DNA of 64,000 nt from Halomonas nitroreducens (GTDB lineage: Bacteria; Pseudomonadota; Gammaproteobacteria; Pseudomonadales; Halomonadaceae), in contig NZ_RXNS01000010.1 in assembly GCF_003966155.1 (NCBI RefSeq), positions 1 to 64,000 on the forward strand. The letters are read 5' to 3'. Made by a program: the position numbers and the translations under genes. The notes under the pieces are model-generated. The model did not search any database. It saw nothing but the letters and a program-made list of their open reading frames with translations, and was not told where the DNA came from. Shown here piece after piece: positions 62,692 to 64,000 of this stretch; positions within the stretch are counted from its first letter, which is position 1; each line of letters opens with the position of its first letter.

Positions 62692-63180
62692 ATGACGATC
62701 GCCATCGGTGACCGCCTTCCCGACATCACCATCAAGACCAATGGCCCCGAGGGGCCGAAGGACCTGTCCACCGGCGACTTCTTCGCCGGCCGCCGGGTGG
62801 TGCTGTTCGCCGTCCCCGGCGCCTTCACCCCGGGCTGTTCCAACACCCACATGCCGGGCTTCGTGGTCCGCGCCGACGACATCCTCGACGCGGGCGCCGA
62901 TGCCATCGGTTGCCTGGCGGTGAACGATGCCTTCGTGATGGATGCCTGGCAGAAGGACCAGAACGCCGGGCGCTTCACCATGCTGGCCGATGGCAACGCC
63001 GAGTTCACCCGAGCCCTCGGCCTGGAGATGGACGCCAGCGCCGGCGGCATGGGCACCCGCAGCAAGCGCTTTGCGCTGATCGCCAACGACGGCGTGGTCG
63101 AATACCTCGGCGTCGACACCCAGAAAGGAGTGATCGAGGCCAGCAGCGCCGACACCATCCTCGCCCAACTCAAGGACTGA
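62692..63180 (+). CDS. Prx5-type peroxiredoxin
   Basis: Thiol peroxidase of the AhpE/Prx5 (redoxin) group, 162 residues, reducing hydrogen and alkyl peroxides. The peroxidatic Cys49 sits in VPGAFTPGCSNTHMPGF. A second Cys at 74 (AIGCLAVND) may be the resolving residue. The reductant is probably glutathione/glutaredoxin or thioredoxin, as in related enzymes. The start is ATG 62692 with AGGAG upstream. Confidence 0.92.
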   Translation: MTIAIGDRLPDITIKTNGPEGPKDLSTGDFFAGRRVVLFAVPGAFTPGCSNTHMPGFVVRADDILDAGADAIGCLAVNDAFVMDAWQKDQNAGRFTMLADGNAEFTRALGLEMDASAGGMGTRSKRFALIANDGVVEYLGVDTQKGVIEASSADTILAQLKD

Positions 63181-63210
63181 GGCGCCACGGCCCGCACCGA
63201 GGAGACGACC

Positions 63211-63639
63211 ATGCACGATGCCATGACCCTGCGCGGCAGCTGCCTGTGCGGCGCCGTGACCCTGGCGGTACAGGCCGACCGGCAGAACATCGGGGCCTGC
63301 CATTGCCGGATGTGTCGCACCTGGGGCGGCGGACCGCTGCTGGCCCTGGAGTCGGTCTCCCGCGTCGAGATCGAGGGCGAGAACAGCGTGACCGTGTTCG
63401 CCTCCTCGGACTGGGCCGAACGCGCCTTCTGCCGCCACTGCGGCACCCACCTCTTCTATCGCCTGAGAACCGGCGAGCATTATGCCGTGCCGGCGGGGCT
63501 GGTCGATGACGGGGAAGCCTGGACCTTCGATACCCAGATCTTCATCGACGAGAAGCCGCCCTGGTACCACTTCGCCAACGCCACCCGCGACCTGACCGGC
63601 CGCGAGGTCTTCGAGGCGTTCGAGGCGCGCAAGGACTGA
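63211..63639 (+). CDS. GFA/CENP-V family zinc protein
   Basis: A 142-residue glutathione-dependent formaldehyde-activating-enzyme family protein. Zinc-binding Cys: Cys11 and Cys13 (GSCLCGAVT), Cys30, Cys32 and Cys35 (GACHCRMCRTW), and Cys74 and Cys77 (FCRHCGTH). Formaldehyde-glutathione activity is documented only for a few members, so the role is open. It follows the peroxiredoxin by 30 bp with GAGGAG before ATG 63211, and both may serve glutathione-linked detoxification. Confidence 0.9.
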   Translation: MHDAMTLRGSCLCGAVTLAVQADRQNIGACHCRMCRTWGGGPLLALESVSRVEIEGENSVTVFASSDWAERAFCRHCGTHLFYRLRTGEHYAVPAGLVDDGEAWTFDTQIFIDEKPPWYHFANATRDLTGREVFEAFEARKD

Positions 63640-63767
63640 GCGGCACGCGACATCGGCGGTCCCGGGCACGACATGCCTCCCCCACCGACGGCCCCTTGCC
63701 CCCGCGGAGAGGGCCTCGGGTCGTACCCGCCCCGCGACCGCGCCACGACTTCCTTGACCGCAACGGG

Positions 63768-63796
63768 TTACACCCGCCTTCCAGGCTGGCTATATT
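63768..63796 (+). promoter_or_regulatory. Sigma-70-like promoter of the last gene
   Basis: TTACAC (63768-63773) and TATATT (63791-63796) with an exact 17-bp spacer, the best -35/-10 pair seen in the window. Transcription would start about 60-65 bases before the ATG at 63867. Confidence 0.65.
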
Positions 63797-63866
63797 AAGA
63801 AAGCATGAATGAGCGAAGGCGAGCGACGTCGAGGATGCCCCCCGATCACAGGCAAGGAGACCCCTG

Positions 63867-64000
63867 ATGCGACACCTATTCACCCTGGTATGCCTGGCCG
63901 CGGGCCTGATGGCGGGCGCGGCGGGCGTCCAGGCGCAGACCGAGTCCTCGCCCGGCGACGAGCCGGTCACGATCCAGTCCGGGCCACGCGTGGTCGGCGA
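63867..64000 (+). CDS. Exported protein (N-terminal fragment, runs off window)
   Basis: Begins MRHLFTLVCLAAGLMAGAAG with VQAQT after it, a clear Sec signal peptide with cleavage after the AQA-like motif near residue 24. The mature part (ESSPGDEPVTIQSG...) is too short to assign. AAGGAGA lies upstream of ATG 63867, and a good promoter lies at 63768-63796. Confidence 0.7.
   Translation, partial: MRHLFTLVCLAAGLMAGAAGVQAQTESSPGDEPVTIQSGPRVVG

Overview
The window is high-GC (roughly two thirds G+C), gene-dense gammaproteobacterial chromosome. A cyoABCDE oxidase operon, a complete deo operon, DUF1415, endonuclease V, SbcCD, type IV minor pilins and a YqjG/LysR/pirin cluster together suggest a Halomonadaceae member (Halomonas or Chromohalobacter type). 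That assignment is inferred from gene content and style, not from a marker gene. No rRNA, tRNA or CRISPR was recognised.

Layout. 1-2.9 kb: the 5' part of a sulfoacetaldehyde acetyltransferase gene (xsc), a divergent IclR regulator with two matching inverted repeats between them, and a class V aminotransferase, probably an organosulfonate catabolic locus. 2.9-8.5 kb, minus strand: a Yip1-family membrane protein and the cytochrome bo3 operon cyoABCDE. 8.8-9.5 kb: a CBS-CBS-BON protein. 9.6-17.3 kb: deoR and the divergent deoxynucleoside salvage operon tsx-like, nupC, deoC, deoA, deoB, deoD, cdd. Its control region carries overlapping DeoR-like and CRP-like sites, and a terminator-like hairpin separates transport from catabolic genes. 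17.4-21.1 kb: small housekeeping genes, a homocysteine S-methyltransferase next to a decayed IS5-type transposase, and a glutaredoxin-like protein. 21.2-26.8 kb: a J-domain pair, a large MscS-type channel and, divergent from it, an amidoligase coupled to a C26 glutamine-amidotransferase-like hydrolase. 26.9-28.4 kb: OsmC and an aldo/keto reductase. 28.5-30.7 kb: a three-gene minor-pilin operon whose last product is unusually large and contains a (Gly-Asn)7 microsatellite.

30.8-36.8 kb: DUF1415, endonuclease V and sbcDC. 37.8-43.3 kb, minus strand: a galactonate-type (De Ley-Doudoroff) operon of GntR regulator, DgoD, SDR, DgoK, DgoA and lactonase. DgoA is frameshifted at a G10 tract, and the promoter carries two matching operator-like palindromes 22 bp apart. 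43.5-49 kb: an ABM-domain membrane protein, argE, a class I amidotransferase, a DMT exporter and a DEAD-box helicase. 49.4-50.2 kb: yaiI followed by a 160-bp tandem repeat of its 3' end. 50.2-53.2 kb: glutathionyl-hydroquinone reductase, LysR regulator and pirin, the same trio as E. coli yqjG/yhaJ/yhaK. 53.4-60.2 kb: envelope genes (M23 endopeptidase, VOC protein, ABC exporter, two unrelated L,D-transpeptidases). 60.4-64 kb: a NarK-type nitrate/nitrite transporter with a long leader, an SDR, a Prx5-type peroxiredoxin, a GFA-family protein and the start of an exported protein.

Most of the window is ordinary core metabolism. The parts that deserve a second look are the amidoligase/hydrolase pair, the 160-bp triplication behind yaiI, the homopolymer frameshift in dgoA, the oversized minor pilin, and several regulatory palindromes seen directly in the sequence.
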